A DNA stretch of 64,000 nt from CAYONZ01 sp964405465 (GTDB lineage Bacteria; Bdellovibrionota; Bdellovibrionia; Bdellovibrionales; JAMPXM01): NCBI GenBank assembly GCA_964405465.1, contig CAYONZ010000012.1, positions 1-64,000 on the forward strand, in the 5' to 3' direction. Position 1 is the stretch's first letter. The number at the start of each line of letters is the position of its first letter. Below are positions 44,516-53,699 of the stretch, piece after piece. The notes beneath the pieces are model-generated. The model was not told the origin of the DNA. It saw nothing but the letters and a program-made list of their open reading frames with translations, and searched no databases. The position numbers were made by a program, and so were the translations under genes.

Positions 44516-44545
44516 CCCTCAAGTGAAAACTTGGGGGTTTTTTTT
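44516..44545 (+). terminator. Rho-independent terminator of the lipoprotein gene
   Basis: A 9-bp stem (44516-44524 with 44529-44537, one G-U pair) closed by a GAAA tetraloop is followed by eight T (44538-44545). It lies 31 nt after the lipoprotein stop. This is the clearest intrinsic terminator in the window. Confidence 0.92.
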
Positions 44546-44575
44546 GCTTGCCTAAATTTGGCAGGCTTTAATGGC

Positions 44576-44923
44576 TTAGATTCGGGTGATTCCACCTCGG
44601 AACATGAAAAAGGCCGCAGCAACAAGGCAAAGTCCAGCCCAAATAAAATCCGCCTTAACATCTTGTTTGAAATAGAAAATTGAAAATGCAGCAAAGACAC
44701 TCATTGAAACGATCTCTTGTATGACTTTGAGTTGTGAGAGCGAGAAATAGCCTGAACCTATTCGATTTGCGGGCACTTGAAGAAGATATTCAAAGAACGC
44801 GATACCCCAACTTATTAAAATGGCGAGCCAAATAGGAGCTGCTTTCAAGTTTTTGAGGTGTCCATACCAGGCGTAGGTCATAAAGACATTGGAGAAAATG
44901 AGAAGTAGAACAGGTAAGTACAC
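44576..44923 (-). CDS. DMT-family (DUF486) small membrane protein
   Basis: A 115-residue protein with four predicted membrane helices, of the DUF486 family related to drug/metabolite transporters. SNVFMTYAWYGHLKN in helix 1 and FFEYLLQVPANRIG in the middle are hallmarks. Translation starts at a GTG placed directly after the ggt stop codon (TAAGTG), so it is coupled to ggt. Four-helix members probably act as dimers. The substrate is unknown; being coupled to ggt, it might move a product of gamma-glutamyl cleavage, but that is only inference. Confidence 0.85.
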   Translation of the reverse strand: MYLPVLLLIFSNVFMTYAWYGHLKNLKAAPIWLAILISWGIAFFEYLLQVPANRIGSGYFSLSQLKVIQEIVSMSVFAAFSIFYFKQDVKADFIWAGLCLVAAAFFMFRGGITRI

Positions 44924-46585
44924 TTAAAACCCCCCTGCCGCGCCTTCGCCTCGCAAATCATATGCGCCCTCAAGGCTGCCATTCACTTTGCGGACAATTC
45001 CATAAACTTTAGCTGTAGATCCTTCTTCAAGCACATGCCCTTTAGACTTCAATGCCATGGCAATTTCTGGAGAAAACTTATGTGTATCGATGTAAAGGGT
45101 ATTGGGAGTGAATTGGTGGTGAACGCGGGGAGCCTGAATGGCCTGGTCAATATCAACGCCTCCGCGCAGCGTACGATACATCACTTGAAAGACAGCACTT
45201 ATAATTCTTGGGCCCCCAGGAGCACCGAGGCTCAAAACTGTTTCTCCGTCCTTTTCAACTATTGTGGGACTCATGGAGCTGAGCGGTCGTTTACCAGCTT
45301 CGATTTGATTGGATGTACCTTGGATGAGTCCGTATTGATTGGCCTGGTCAATTTGAGTTGTGAAATCATCAATTTCATTGTTGAGGGCGATTCCATATTT
45401 TGTCGATACGACGCCTGACCCATAGGATCCATTCAGTGTCAGCGTCATTGCGACAGAATTTCCATCGGAGTCCATGACGGAAAAGTGGGTAGTTTGCGAA
45501 GACTCATGAGCGGGAGACACTTTAATTGACGTGTCGTAGGCTTTGGCAGGGTCCACACGCTTGGCGAGCTCAGCCAAATAGGATTCAGAGGTAAGTTCTT
45601 CTATGGGGTTTTTATGAAAATCAGGGTCCCCCAAGCGCGTTCGCCCAGCGAAACTTTGTTTCAAAATTTCGCCGATAAGGTGAAATTCATCAACCGAGAG
45701 GCTGGTGGTTTGTTGGAGGTGAAGGAGGTCGGCAAGGCGAAGTGCAGATTTGATGACAATGCCACCGCTGCTTGGGGGAGGCATCAGGTAGGCTTTGAAT
45801 CCAGAATAGTTTGCTTCAAGGGGACGGAGCCACCTGGGTTTGTAGGATTTCATGTCAGCCAAGCTTAAAACTCCTCCTTGGCTTTGAACGGTCTCAACTA
45901 TATCACGCGCGACCATACCCGAATAGAATGGCACTGGTCCTCGTACACTCATTTCTTTGAGAACCTTTGCTAGGTCTTCCTGAGTTAGTTTCTCTCCACC
46001 TTTTAGCGCGATTTTATTTTTTTTGAAAAAATACCTTTTCCCGGCTTCATTGAAGCGGGTTGTATTTTTCGTCGTTATGTCCGCCCACTCACCACTGACC
46101 TCAAAACCTTTCGAAGCCAGCTCAATTACTTTTGGAAATAAACGACTCCAATGTAGCGACCCATAACGCTTGTGAAGTTCCCACAAACCAGAGGGAATTC
46201 CCGGAACTCCTATCGCTAGAGGCCCATCGACCGATGCAGAACTTGGTTTGCCCGAAAAAAAGTTTGAAGTCATTTGCTTGGGTGCAGTTTCCCGAAAATC
46301 AAGTGCGTCGACCTTTTTGTTGAGTTTTAAGAGTGCAAACCCCCCTCCACCTAGGGAGGCATAGTAGGGATGAGTGACCGACAAGCTCAGTGCCACGGCA
46401 ACTGCTACGTCGACGACATTGCCACCCTTTTTCGAGATATCCTTACCAATTTCAACTGCATTGGGGGACGGACCCGCTATCATAATTTTTTGCCCAACAG
46501 CCGGGACTCCGTATGCAGTAGAGATCTCGAAAACAAGGCAGAAAGCTGTAACTAACCCCGTGGCGAAAAATTTTTTCAACATCAT
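44924..46585 (-). CDS. ggt: Gamma-glutamyltranspeptidase / glutathione hydrolase
   Basis: A periplasmic N-terminal nucleophile hydrolase that cleaves gamma-glutamyl bonds of glutathione and related peptides. The 553-residue precursor has a signal peptide (hydrophobic to about residue 26). Autocleavage is expected before Thr365 in SSQTTHFSV, which becomes the catalytic N-terminus of the small subunit. PLSSMSPTIV and GAPGGPRI are conserved small-subunit motifs. In a predator or scavenger it would help recover glutamate and cysteinyl-glycine from prey glutathione; this role is inferred. The DUF486 gene is coupled downstream. Confidence 0.95.
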   Translation of the reverse strand: MMLKKFFATGLVTAFCLVFEISTAYGVPAVGQKIMIAGPSPNAVEIGKDISKKGGNVVDVAVAVALSLSVTHPYYASLGGGGFALLKLNKKVDALDFRETAPKQMTSNFFSGKPSSASVDGPLAIGVPGIPSGLWELHKRYGSLHWSRLFPKVIELASKGFEVSGEWADITTKNTTRFNEAGKRYFFKKNKIALKGGEKLTQEDLAKVLKEMSVRGPVPFYSGMVARDIVETVQSQGGVLSLADMKSYKPRWLRPLEANYSGFKAYLMPPPSSGGIVIKSALRLADLLHLQQTTSLSVDEFHLIGEILKQSFAGRTRLGDPDFHKNPIEELTSESYLAELAKRVDPAKAYDTSIKVSPAHESSQTTHFSVMDSDGNSVAMTLTLNGSYGSGVVSTKYGIALNNEIDDFTTQIDQANQYGLIQGTSNQIEAGKRPLSSMSPTIVEKDGETVLSLGAPGGPRIISAVFQVMYRTLRGGVDIDQAIQAPRVHHQFTPNTLYIDTHKFSPEIAMALKSKGHVLEEGSTAKVYGIVRKVNGSLEGAYDLRGEGAAGGF

Positions 46586-46706
46586 CGTCTCCTAAAAGCT
46601 CATTGCTCTGCTCAATACTTTGTGGAATTTTAAATATTCTAATACCAAACTATTCAATCACCAATGATTTGATTGCACGCGGACCATCTGATAAGACCCC
46701 TCTACT

Positions 46707-47396
46707 ATGAATAGAATTGATATTAGTCTTAGTCGGAATCTCCTGTCTCCTAATCTCTACGTTGGTCTAATGAACGGCGAATTCTCGCCGTGGGCCTTCA
46801 ATGAAGAACGGGCACCAAAGCTAAAAGGTCACTGGCGTGAAGAGGCTTTTGAGGTCGCTCCGGTAGAGCCAATGGATCTTGAAATCGGAACCGGAAATGG
46901 CAATTTTTTTGCTCATAGAGCAACTAAGTTTCCTTCCCGGAATTTGGTGGGAATAGAGCTCAAGTACAAACCGTTAATACAGTCGATTCGGCGTGCTTTA
47001 AATGCTGGGGCAAAAAACGCGCGAATTGCTCGCTACGATGCCTTTTTTCTAGAAGACCTGTTTGAGCCTGGAGAAATCAATGATGTCTTCATTCATTTTC
47101 CGGATCCATGGGAAGGTCGTACAAAGTGGGTCAAAAATCGCCTGGTACGTCCTGAGAATCTTGAAATGCTTTTTCGCTTGCAGCGACCTGGATCGACTTT
47201 GGAGTTTAAAACTGACTCCCTAGAATACTTTGATTGGGCTGAAGAGCACCTTAAAAATAGCCCTTACAAAGTTGAGTACATAACTCGTGATTTGCATCAA
47301 TCTGAATGGGCAAAAGAAAATTTCGTCACACATTTCGAGTCACTATTTTTAAAAAAAGGCCAGCCGATTTATGCTGCTCGGCTGGCAAAATCTTAA
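46707..47396 (+). CDS. trmB: tRNA (guanine-N7-)-methyltransferase
   Basis: Methylates G46 of tRNA at N7. The AdoMet-binding motif is LEIGTGNGNFF, followed by NLVGIELKYKP. FIHFPDPWEGRTKWVKNRLV is the TrmB signature with the catalytic Asp. The 229-residue length is normal. It has no clear Shine-Dalgarno; an in-frame ATG at 46773 is a possible later start. Its stop is directly next to the stop of the convergent lipoprotein gene, and the last 40 bases contain the terminator for that opposite gene. Confidence 0.94.
   Translation: MNRIDISLSRNLLSPNLYVGLMNGEFSPWAFNEERAPKLKGHWREEAFEVAPVEPMDLEIGTGNGNFFAHRATKFPSRNLVGIELKYKPLIQSIRRALNAGAKNARIARYDAFFLEDLFEPGEINDVFIHFPDPWEGRTKWVKNRLVRPENLEMLFRLQRPGSTLEFKTDSLEYFDWAEEHLKNSPYKVEYITRDLHQSEWAKENFVTHFESLFLKKGQPIYAARLAKS
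47350..47386 (-). terminator. Minus-strand terminator embedded in the 3' end of trmB
   Basis: A 9-bp stem GCCAGCCGA/TCGGCTGGC (47359-47367 with 47378-47386) is followed on the minus strand by C and seven T. It lies 11 nt after the stop of the minus-strand lipoprotein gene and is entirely inside trmB codons. The trmB protein sequence here (GQPIYAARLAK) must accommodate it. Confidence 0.8.
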
Positions 47397-48905
47397 TCAA
47401 TTCGTAGAGCAAGTTGCTCCATAGCCTGGAGCAACCATTTTGAATCCGGTTCTTAAAACATCTAGAACTTGTTGTTCGCTATTGTCTTTGTTGTGAATGA
47501 CCCTTTTGAGCATAACTTCTTTATAAGCACCTTGTGGGAAAAAGCCACCGAACTTGTAGTCGGCTCCTACTTTAACTTCAAGGTCTCCAATAAGATCTTT
47601 TGAGCTCAAAATATCAGCATTAAACATAACTGAAAACTTAGGTGCCTCTGAGAATTCATAGAGAAAATTTTCGGCTGAGACGTTCTGTACAGTGGTGGTA
47701 CATTTTAGATTTGAGTTGCGAATTCCAAATCGAACAACCGCAGTTTCACCTGCTCCCACCTTGACGTAGAACGGGCCCTTGTCGCTCTTGGTTTGGATGA
47801 GCGCATCTCGCTCGTCGCGATCTTGGGACTTGATATTGATCCAAACAGAGGCCTGCTGGTCGGGTAAGGTTACAACATCAAATGGACTCATTTGGCCAAT
47901 TTCTCCGGATGCAACATATCGTGAGATGAGTTGCTGTAGTCGAACTTTAACTTTTGACATATCGGGTACAATTAGCGCGATTTCATGCTTTTGATTGTTT
48001 GTGAACTCAAATTGATTGAATCCCCAATTGTTAAATGAAACTTGATTCGCATCATTGTCATAGCTTGTTACGTAGGTGGAAACTCCATCTATTTGGATGG
48101 GTTTAAATGCCAATCGAAATTCCGGTGAAATACGAAGCACCGATTCGGCCTTAGTTTCTGATACCAATCGGCAAGTCTGCACTGGGTTTCTCTCAGTTTC
48201 AGCTTTGTATGAATTGGATGAGTTATTTAGATACGTTAAGGCCGTTACGTTACCATTGGATTCAAGTTCTTTTTTGACAATAAAGTCTCGACAAACAAGA
48301 TATCCAGTTGCGGGTTGATCGGTACCTTCTTGGACGATCTGGGCTGCATCGCTTGCGTTGATAGTCTTAGTGCGTTCGATTTCGGCTGTGCTCCAAGTCG
48401 TGTTGTTACGCACTGAGAGGTTGGCGTATCCCGAAACCGGGCGCACCCGAAAAACAAACGTTTGGTTGTTAGTTGAACCAATTTCGTTTGTATAGGTGAT
48501 ATTCATACGACAACTCAAAACTTCGTCGCCTACATTGACAGAAAGAAGATTTTCAAACGGCAAAAGTTCAAAAATCTGAAGATCTCGATGTTTACCTTTT
48601 ACCTCCAGCGTTCGACTCTTCTCGCCGCGAAGGCTCGAACAAGTCATGGTTAGTTTTGTTGAAACTAGCCCCGACGGCGCTGGAAATGAAATCACTTTGG
48701 TGGATTCAATGTCTTTGTCTAATGCCATAGACAAGAGATCGAAGCCCTTGCCACCATCTTTGTTATTGTTCACTTCGAACTTTGGTTGCTCGACGGTAAA
48801 CCTATCTGTTTTTGTTTCGCTTTTTTGGGTGCATCCAAATGCCAGCAAGGACAATCCTGCTGTAACAATCAAAGACCCTTTAGCAATTTTTTTGTTTTTG
48901 AACAT
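47397..48905 (-). CDS. Lipoprotein of unknown function
   Basis: A 502-residue lipoprotein. The ATG at 48905 is preferred over an upstream start at 48980, since GGAGGAGAAG precedes it and it opens a good lipoprotein signal (IVTAGLSLLAFGC). The mature part is Asn/Thr/Ser-rich with alternating beta-strand patterns and four further Cys, which suggests a beta-rich periplasmic or surface domain with disulfides. No family is recognised. Its own terminator lies inside trmB. The ferredoxin gene lies 68 nt upstream on the same strand. Confidence 0.8.
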   Translation of the reverse strand: MFKNKKIAKGSLIVTAGLSLLAFGCTQKSETKTDRFTVEQPKFEVNNNKDGGKGFDLLSMALDKDIESTKVISFPAPSGLVSTKLTMTCSSLRGEKSRTLEVKGKHRDLQIFELLPFENLLSVNVGDEVLSCRMNITYTNEIGSTNNQTFVFRVRPVSGYANLSVRNNTTWSTAEIERTKTINASDAAQIVQEGTDQPATGYLVCRDFIVKKELESNGNVTALTYLNNSSNSYKAETERNPVQTCRLVSETKAESVLRISPEFRLAFKPIQIDGVSTYVTSYDNDANQVSFNNWGFNQFEFTNNQKHEIALIVPDMSKVKVRLQQLISRYVASGEIGQMSPFDVVTLPDQQASVWINIKSQDRDERDALIQTKSDKGPFYVKVGAGETAVVRFGIRNSNLKCTTTVQNVSAENFLYEFSEAPKFSVMFNADILSSKDLIGDLEVKVGADYKFGGFFPQGAYKEVMLKRVIHNKDNSEQQVLDVLRTGFKMVAPGYGATCSTN

Positions 48906-48973
48906 GTCTTCTCCTCCTCGACCGGGTTCTAAGGAGTTTCTCTCTGCAACACTGATTCCTAGTCCAATTCGAT

Positions 48974-49264
48974 TTACCAATAGTCGGCGTCGACAGTGAC
49001 CGAACCTCGGATTTCAGTTTGACAAGCAAGCCGTTCGGTAAACGGGATGTGTTTATCTCGATGCATCCGAATTTCTAGCTCATTGGGTGGCGAAAGATGG
49101 TGTGCTCCCTCGATGACCTTGACTCGACATTTGGTGCAAATCCCATCGCCGCCACATGAACTTGCGACCGGAATACCTGAAGAAATCAGACTTTTCATCA
49201 AATTCGACCCGATCGGTACATCGATTGATTTTAGATTGTTTTTAATGAATTTGATTTGTGTCAT
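48974..49264 (-). CDS. Plant-type [2Fe-2S] ferredoxin
   Basis: A 96-residue single-domain electron carrier. The cluster ligands are Cys37, Cys43 and Cys46 in SCGGDGICTKC, and Cys81 in LACQTEI. The pattern C-x5-C-x2-C fits the plant/adrenodoxin-like fold. There is no N-terminal extension, so it is cytoplasmic. Possible partners are oxygenases or reductases; none is adjacent except an SDR gene on the opposite strand. It may share a transcript with the lipoprotein downstream. Confidence 0.92.
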   Translation of the reverse strand: MTQIKFIKNNLKSIDVPIGSNLMKSLISSGIPVASSCGGDGICTKCRVKVIEGAHHLSPPNELEIRMHRDKHIPFTERLACQTEIRGSVTVDADYW

Positions 49265-49324
49265 ACATAAAGATTAGCCTAAGGGTAAAGCGAAAGCTTT
49301 AATTTAATTTTGGGGAAAGCCACA

Positions 49325-50074
49325 GTGAAAAACAGTGACGACAGTGCGAGTTTGAATCAAAAAATTTTGATTTTTGGAGCCAGCAGAGGTTTAGGTCGGG
49401 CTATTTTGGTTGAACTTTTGCGTGAGGATCCTGCTGCAAAATTTTTCTGCGTGTCGAGAAGGTGGACACCTTTGCCATACGAAAAATCGGCCAGTGAGGA
49501 AAAAAACAACTCGCGAATAAAGTTTGTGGCGTATGACTTGAGTCAGCCACTGGCGTTGGAATTTTTAGATCAACTCAAAGAGTTTTCTCCGACTAAAGTT
49601 ATTTACTGTGTAGGTGGAGGTCCGTACGGTCGCTTTGAACGAAAAGAATGGAAAGATCATCAGTGGGCTTTGCAAGTCAGCTTTTTGAGCCTCGCACAGC
49701 TACTTCACTATTGTATGAGTCAGTTGCCTCAGGTGAATCAGGTGGTGGTGATTGGGTCAGCGATCGCTGAAGAGCATGCTGATCCAATGGCTGCCAGCTA
49801 TGCGGCGGCAAAGCACGCATTACGAGGTTTGTTGTCCTCGATTCAAAGCGAGCGCGGAACTCATGATGAGAGCTTTAATAATATGAACAAGGGGACGGAG
49901 CTTGACCTTAGACTATATAGTCCAGGTTATATCGATACCGACATGTTGCCGAAGAAAGCAAAACCTCGACAAGAAGGTGTGCGCATTTTTAGTTCGGAGG
50001 AACTCGCGAAAGATCTAGTGTTATGGATACAGCAAAAAGACTCGGAGTGGCATCGAGTGGTGAGGTCTCTCTAA
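49325..50074 (+). CDS. Short-chain dehydrogenase/reductase
   Basis: A classical SDR of about 249 residues. A GTG at 49325 preceded by GGGGAAAG is preferred over TTG 49310. The cofactor motif is FGASRGLGR, the N-A-G-equivalent is VGGGPYG, and the catalytic set is Ser in VVIGSAIAEE with Tyr and Lys in SYAAAKHAL. The substrate cannot be predicted. Position upstream of trxB on the same strand, with 70 nt between, does not indicate a pathway. Confidence 0.88.
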   Translation: MKNSDDSASLNQKILIFGASRGLGRAILVELLREDPAAKFFCVSRRWTPLPYEKSASEEKNNSRIKFVAYDLSQPLALEFLDQLKEFSPTKVIYCVGGGPYGRFERKEWKDHQWALQVSFLSLAQLLHYCMSQLPQVNQVVVIGSAIAEEHADPMAASYAAAKHALRGLLSSIQSERGTHDESFNNMNKGTELDLRLYSPGYIDTDMLPKKAKPRQEGVRIFSSEELAKDLVLWIQQKDSEWHRVVRSL

Positions 50075-50144
50075 TTGTTTTTTAGATTCCGGTTGGATAG
50101 AATGTCGCAAGAAATTAAGAGCATGCAAGAACGCGGAGTGGAAT

Positions 50145-51083
50145 ATGAGTACCAGTCAAAAAGTTGAGAAGGTTATTATTATTGGGTCGGGTCCTGCGGG
50201 TTTGACGTCGGCCATTTATTCATCGCGAGCTCTGCTTGAACCGTTGATGATTGAGGGTGAAGAAGCTGGAGGTCAACTTATGACGACTACCGAGGTTGAG
50301 AACTACCCTGGGTTCCCCGAAGGTATCACTGGACCCGAATTGATGGCACACATGCGCAAACAAGCCGAAAGATTTGGTACTCGATTTTTGACGAAAAATG
50401 TTTCCAAAGTGGATTTGAAGACGCGACCATTTAAGGTTTGGGTTGGTGATCAAATGTATTTGGCCAAAACCCTCATTATCAGTACAGGGGCCAGTGCTCG
50501 TTACCTGGGTCTTGATTCTGAAAAGGCTTTTATGGGGCGAGGAGTGTCCGCCTGTGCGACTTGCGATGGTGCATTTTACAGAAATCTCGAGGTCGCAATT
50601 GTCGGAGGTGGCGACACGGCAATGGAAGAAGCTCAATTTTTAACCAGATTTGCCAAAAAAGTTTATGTTATTCATAGGCGAGATTCTTTTAGAGCCTCCA
50701 AAATTATGGCTGAACGAGTGATGAAGCACCCAAAAATTGAGGTCATTTGGAATTCGGCAGTTGATCAGGTCGTCGGCGACAAACTTGTGACCGGTTTGAA
50801 ATTGCGAAATTTGCAGACAAATATGGTGTCGGATTTGAAGGTCGATGGAATGTTTGTTGCGATCGGCCACAAGCCAAATACGGAGATATTTGCTGGGCAG
50901 ATTGAAGTGAACGAGACTGGTTACATTGTGACTAAGCCCCATTCTAGTTATACTTCAGTGGATGGAGTTTTTGCTGCCGGGGATGTTCAAGATCATGTTT
51001 ATCGACAAGCCATCACTGCTGCTGGGAGTGGCTGTGCTGCCGCCATAGATGCGGAGCGCTGGCTTGAAGCTCATGGTGATTGA
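50145..51083 (+). CDS. trxB: Thioredoxin reductase
   Basis: An FAD- and NADPH-dependent reductase of thioredoxin, 312 residues, low-molecular-weight type. The FAD motif is IIGSGPAGLTSA, the redox pair is Cys137 and Cys140 in SACATCDGAFY, and the NADPH motif is VGGGDTAMEEA. The C-terminal FAD motif is GVFAAGDVQD. It supplies electrons for peroxiredoxin and ribonucleotide reduction. The receiver-domain gene follows by 21 nt and may be co-transcribed. Confidence 0.96.
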   Translation: MSTSQKVEKVIIIGSGPAGLTSAIYSSRALLEPLMIEGEEAGGQLMTTTEVENYPGFPEGITGPELMAHMRKQAERFGTRFLTKNVSKVDLKTRPFKVWVGDQMYLAKTLIISTGASARYLGLDSEKAFMGRGVSACATCDGAFYRNLEVAIVGGGDTAMEEAQFLTRFAKKVYVIHRRDSFRASKIMAERVMKHPKIEVIWNSAVDQVVGDKLVTGLKLRNLQTNMVSDLKVDGMFVAIGHKPNTEIFAGQIEVNETGYIVTKPHSSYTSVDGVFAAGDVQDHVYRQAITAAGSGCAAAIDAERWLEAHGD

Positions 51084-51104
51084 AATTTTATAGAGGAGAC
51101 TAGG

Positions 51105-51602
51105 ATGTCGAAACCAAAAATCAATACCAGGGACTTGGTAAATAAAATTGAGCGACTCACTCGAGAACGCATGACCAAAGAAAGCGTTGTGAGTCTCGGC
51201 GATTTTCGAGGATTAACCAAAAAGCATGAAGCAAAAACGATTCTGGTCATTGAAGACGATGAGACCATGCGAAGTGCGCTCAAGAGATTGTTCGAAGGTG
51301 AAGGGTATCGAGTAAAATTGGCGTCGGATGGTACTCAGCTTTCCTCGGTCTTTGATGATTCGCCGATTGATCTGATTGTCTTGGATATTGGTCTCCCCTG
51401 GGTTAACGGTTTTGAATTGGCCGGCATGCTCAAAGAGCATGAGGATCTCAAATATATACCCTTGGTATTTATAAGCGGAAATAAAAGTGAATTGGACATC
51501 AAGCGAGGATTTGACGTAGGAGCCGACGACTACATCACCAAACCATTTGATATTGAAAAGATGAAGAAGACAGTTTCAAGCCTACTTAAACTTAATAAAT
51601 AG
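51105..51602 (+). CDS. Single-receiver response regulator with N-terminal extension
   Basis: A 165-residue protein. A charged, basic N-terminal segment of about 43 residues, with helical character, precedes one receiver domain. The receiver has Asp51-Asp52, phospho-acceptor Asp94 (IVLDIGLP), Ser124 and Lys146 (TKPFD). No output domain follows, so it may act by protein contact, as a phosphate carrier, or through the N-terminal segment. GAGGAG precedes the ATG. It lies 21 nt after trxB. The cognate kinase is not adjacent. Confidence 0.9.
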   Translation: MSKPKINTRDLVNKIERLTRERMTKESVVSLGDFRGLTKKHEAKTILVIEDDETMRSALKRLFEGEGYRVKLASDGTQLSSVFDDSPIDLIVLDIGLPWVNGFELAGMLKEHEDLKYIPLVFISGNKSELDIKRGFDVGADDYITKPFDIEKMKKTVSSLLKLNK

Positions 51603-51620
51603 GCGTTTTAGCTGAGACGC
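51603..51620. terminator. Weak hairpin between convergent receiver and oppF genes
   Basis: GCGTTTT pairs with GAGACGC over 7 bp with two G-U pairs and loop AGCT, directly after the receiver-gene stop, followed by AATTTTAG. It is a weak bidirectional terminator candidate only. Confidence 0.3.
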
Positions 51621-51629
51621 AATTTTAGA

Positions 51630-52598
51630 TTAAACATTCAAACAAGAGGTGTAGTGGTCAGGGCGTGTGGCTCTGAGTTCCGGACTGATCTGTTTGCAAT
51701 GCTCGGTTGCACTTGGACACCTTGGATTAAAATAGCATCCCGACGGGGGATTCATTGGGCTTGGAACATCTCCACGTAAAATAATTCTCTGCTCTTTCTT
51801 TCTTGGGTCAGGAACAGGAATCGCTGAAAGAAGTGCTTTTGTATAAGGATGCGTCGGATGTTGATAAAGCTCGTCTGCATCGGCCATTTCGACAATTTTC
51901 CCTAAGTACATCACCGCTACACGATTTGAAATGTGCTCAACGACTTTCAAGTCATGTGCAATAAAGAGATAGGTTAGCCCGAGCTTTTGTTGAAGATCCA
52001 TTAATAGGTTGATGACTTGGGCTTGAATAGAAACATCTAGTGCGGAAACAGGCTCATCACACACAATAAATTTAGGCTCAACAGCAAGCGCTCTAGCAAT
52101 TCCAATGCGTTGCCTTTGCCCTCCAGAGAACTCATGTGGATACCGGTTGATATGTTCGGGGCGAAGGCCGACAAGCTCCAAAAGTTGTTTCACTCGATCC
52201 AGTCGGTCCTGCTTGGAGTTGAAGAGATTGTGAATGACAAGTGGCTCGGCAATGATCGATCCAACCGTCATACGGGGATTTAAACTGGCATATGGATCTT
52301 GAAAGATAATCTGCATCTTTCGTCGGAGCTCTCTTAGAGATTCTCCTTCGAGTTTGGTTATATCTTGGCCTTCCAGAAAAATCTGACCGGAGGTCGGCTC
52401 TATCAATCGAATGATACAGCGGCCTAATGTAGACTTTCCGCATCCGGATTCTCCAACTAGTCCCAGGGTCTCTCCCTGTCGAATTGATAAAGAGATATCT
52501 TGTACGGCTTTGACACTTGAAATTTCACGCGAAAAAAGTCCACCTTTTTGGGAGAAATGCTTTGTCAGGTTTTTGACTTCAAGAAGTGGCTGACTCAT
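51630..52598 (-). CDS. oppF: Oligopeptide ABC transporter ATPase (OppF)
   Basis: One of two ATPases energising oligopeptide uptake. Walker A is GESGCGKST, the ABC signature is FSGGQRQRIGIARAL, and Walker B is FIVCDEPVSALD. The C-terminal oligopeptide/dipeptide domain has the Cys pattern CYFNPRCPSATEHC. Its 322-residue length is usual. It is the last gene of oppABCDF, 18 nt after oppD. It could also serve the ATPase-less Yej-type importer at 33-37 kb. Confidence 0.95.
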   Translation of the reverse strand: MSQPLLEVKNLTKHFSQKGGLFSREISSVKAVQDISLSIRQGETLGLVGESGCGKSTLGRCIIRLIEPTSGQIFLEGQDITKLEGESLRELRRKMQIIFQDPYASLNPRMTVGSIIAEPLVIHNLFNSKQDRLDRVKQLLELVGLRPEHINRYPHEFSGGQRQRIGIARALAVEPKFIVCDEPVSALDVSIQAQVINLLMDLQQKLGLTYLFIAHDLKVVEHISNRVAVMYLGKIVEMADADELYQHPTHPYTKALLSAIPVPDPRKKEQRIILRGDVPSPMNPPSGCYFNPRCPSATEHCKQISPELRATRPDHYTSCLNV

Positions 52599-52616
52599 GG
52601 ATACCCTTTCGTTCGC

Positions 52617-53606
52617 TTAAGCTTTTGCGTCCTCTGCCGGATAGAAACAGGCAGCAGTGTGAGTTGCAGTGATATTCTTCAGAGCCGGTTCAGACTGCCG
52701 ACAATTTTCCTGGGCAAAGTTACATCGATCTTGAAAGCGGCAACCTTTAGGCAGATTGAGGAGACTTGGCACCAAGCCCTTTATGGTCTCAAGGCGCTCA
52801 CGTCGACTTCCGGTTTCGAAATGTGGAATCGAATTTAGGAGACCCTTAGTATAACGATGTTTTGGGCGATAGAAGATGTCTTCGACAGTACCGTATTCGA
52901 CAATTTTACCAGCGTACATGACGGCAACATGATCGCAGGTCTCGGCTACAACTCCGAGATCGTGGGTGATCAGTATCATCGAGGCATTGAATTCTTTCTG
53001 AAGATTGCGCACCAAATCCAAGATTTGAGCTTGGATGGTCACATCCAATGCCGTAGTTGGTTCATCGGCTATCAATAACTTCGGATTACAGCTGAGTGCC
53101 ATGGCAATCATGACTCGCTGTCGCATTCCACCAGAAAGCTGGTGAGGGTATTCGTCTACTCTTCGGTCGGGCTCCGGAATATTTACGAGCTTTAACATTT
53201 CAATCGATTTTTCCCGAACCTGTTGTTTGGATAAGCCTTTTTGGTGAAGAGCAATGGCCTCGCCAATTTGATTGCCAATGGTAAACACAGGATTCAAAGA
53301 AGTCATGGGTTCTTGAAATATCATGGCAATTTCATTGCCTCGAATTTTTCGCATTTCTTCTTCGGACAATTTCAAGAGATCTTTACCCTCGAAAAGAATT
53401 TCGCCTCCAAGTATTTTTCCAGGAGGATCGGCAATCAGGCGCATGATGGAAAGTGAAGTTACAGACTTTCCGCAGCCACTCTCTCCAACAATCCCTAGGG
53501 TCTTACCACGTTCAAGCGAAAAGCTAATTTCATCAACGGCAAGAAAAGAACCGTCATCGGTCTTGAATCCAGTTTTTAGATTTTTGACTTCAAGAAGTTT
53601 ACCCAC
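52617..53606 (-). CDS. oppD: Oligopeptide ABC transporter ATPase (OppD)
   Basis: Partner ATPase of OppF, 329 residues. Walker A is GESGCGKSV, the signature is LSGGMRQRVMIAMAL, and Walker B is LLIADEPTTALD. The C-terminal Cys motif is CRFQDRCNFAQENC, which in related proteins can carry an iron-sulfur cluster. It lies 93 nt after oppC and 18 nt before oppF on the minus strand. No ATPase fusion is seen. Confidence 0.95.
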   Translation of the reverse strand: MGKLLEVKNLKTGFKTDDGSFLAVDEISFSLERGKTLGIVGESGCGKSVTSLSIMRLIADPPGKILGGEILFEGKDLLKLSEEEMRKIRGNEIAMIFQEPMTSLNPVFTIGNQIGEAIALHQKGLSKQQVREKSIEMLKLVNIPEPDRRVDEYPHQLSGGMRQRVMIAMALSCNPKLLIADEPTTALDVTIQAQILDLVRNLQKEFNASMILITHDLGVVAETCDHVAVMYAGKIVEYGTVEDIFYRPKHRYTKGLLNSIPHFETGSRRERLETIKGLVPSLLNLPKGCRFQDRCNFAQENCRQSEPALKNITATHTAACFYPAEDAKA

Positions 53607-53699
53607 TCGATCACCTTTCCTTGAGGAGGCCGCACGTCCTTGGTACGAACTCGAAATAACAAGCTTTATTTATAGCGTTCAGTATCTAAATACTCAAGA

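Noticed and set aside
51659..51672. AGGGCGTGTGG near the oppF end looks like the end of the 26.8-kb palindromic element
   Set aside because: The match stops after about nine bases and lies in oppF coding sequence with no inverted partner.
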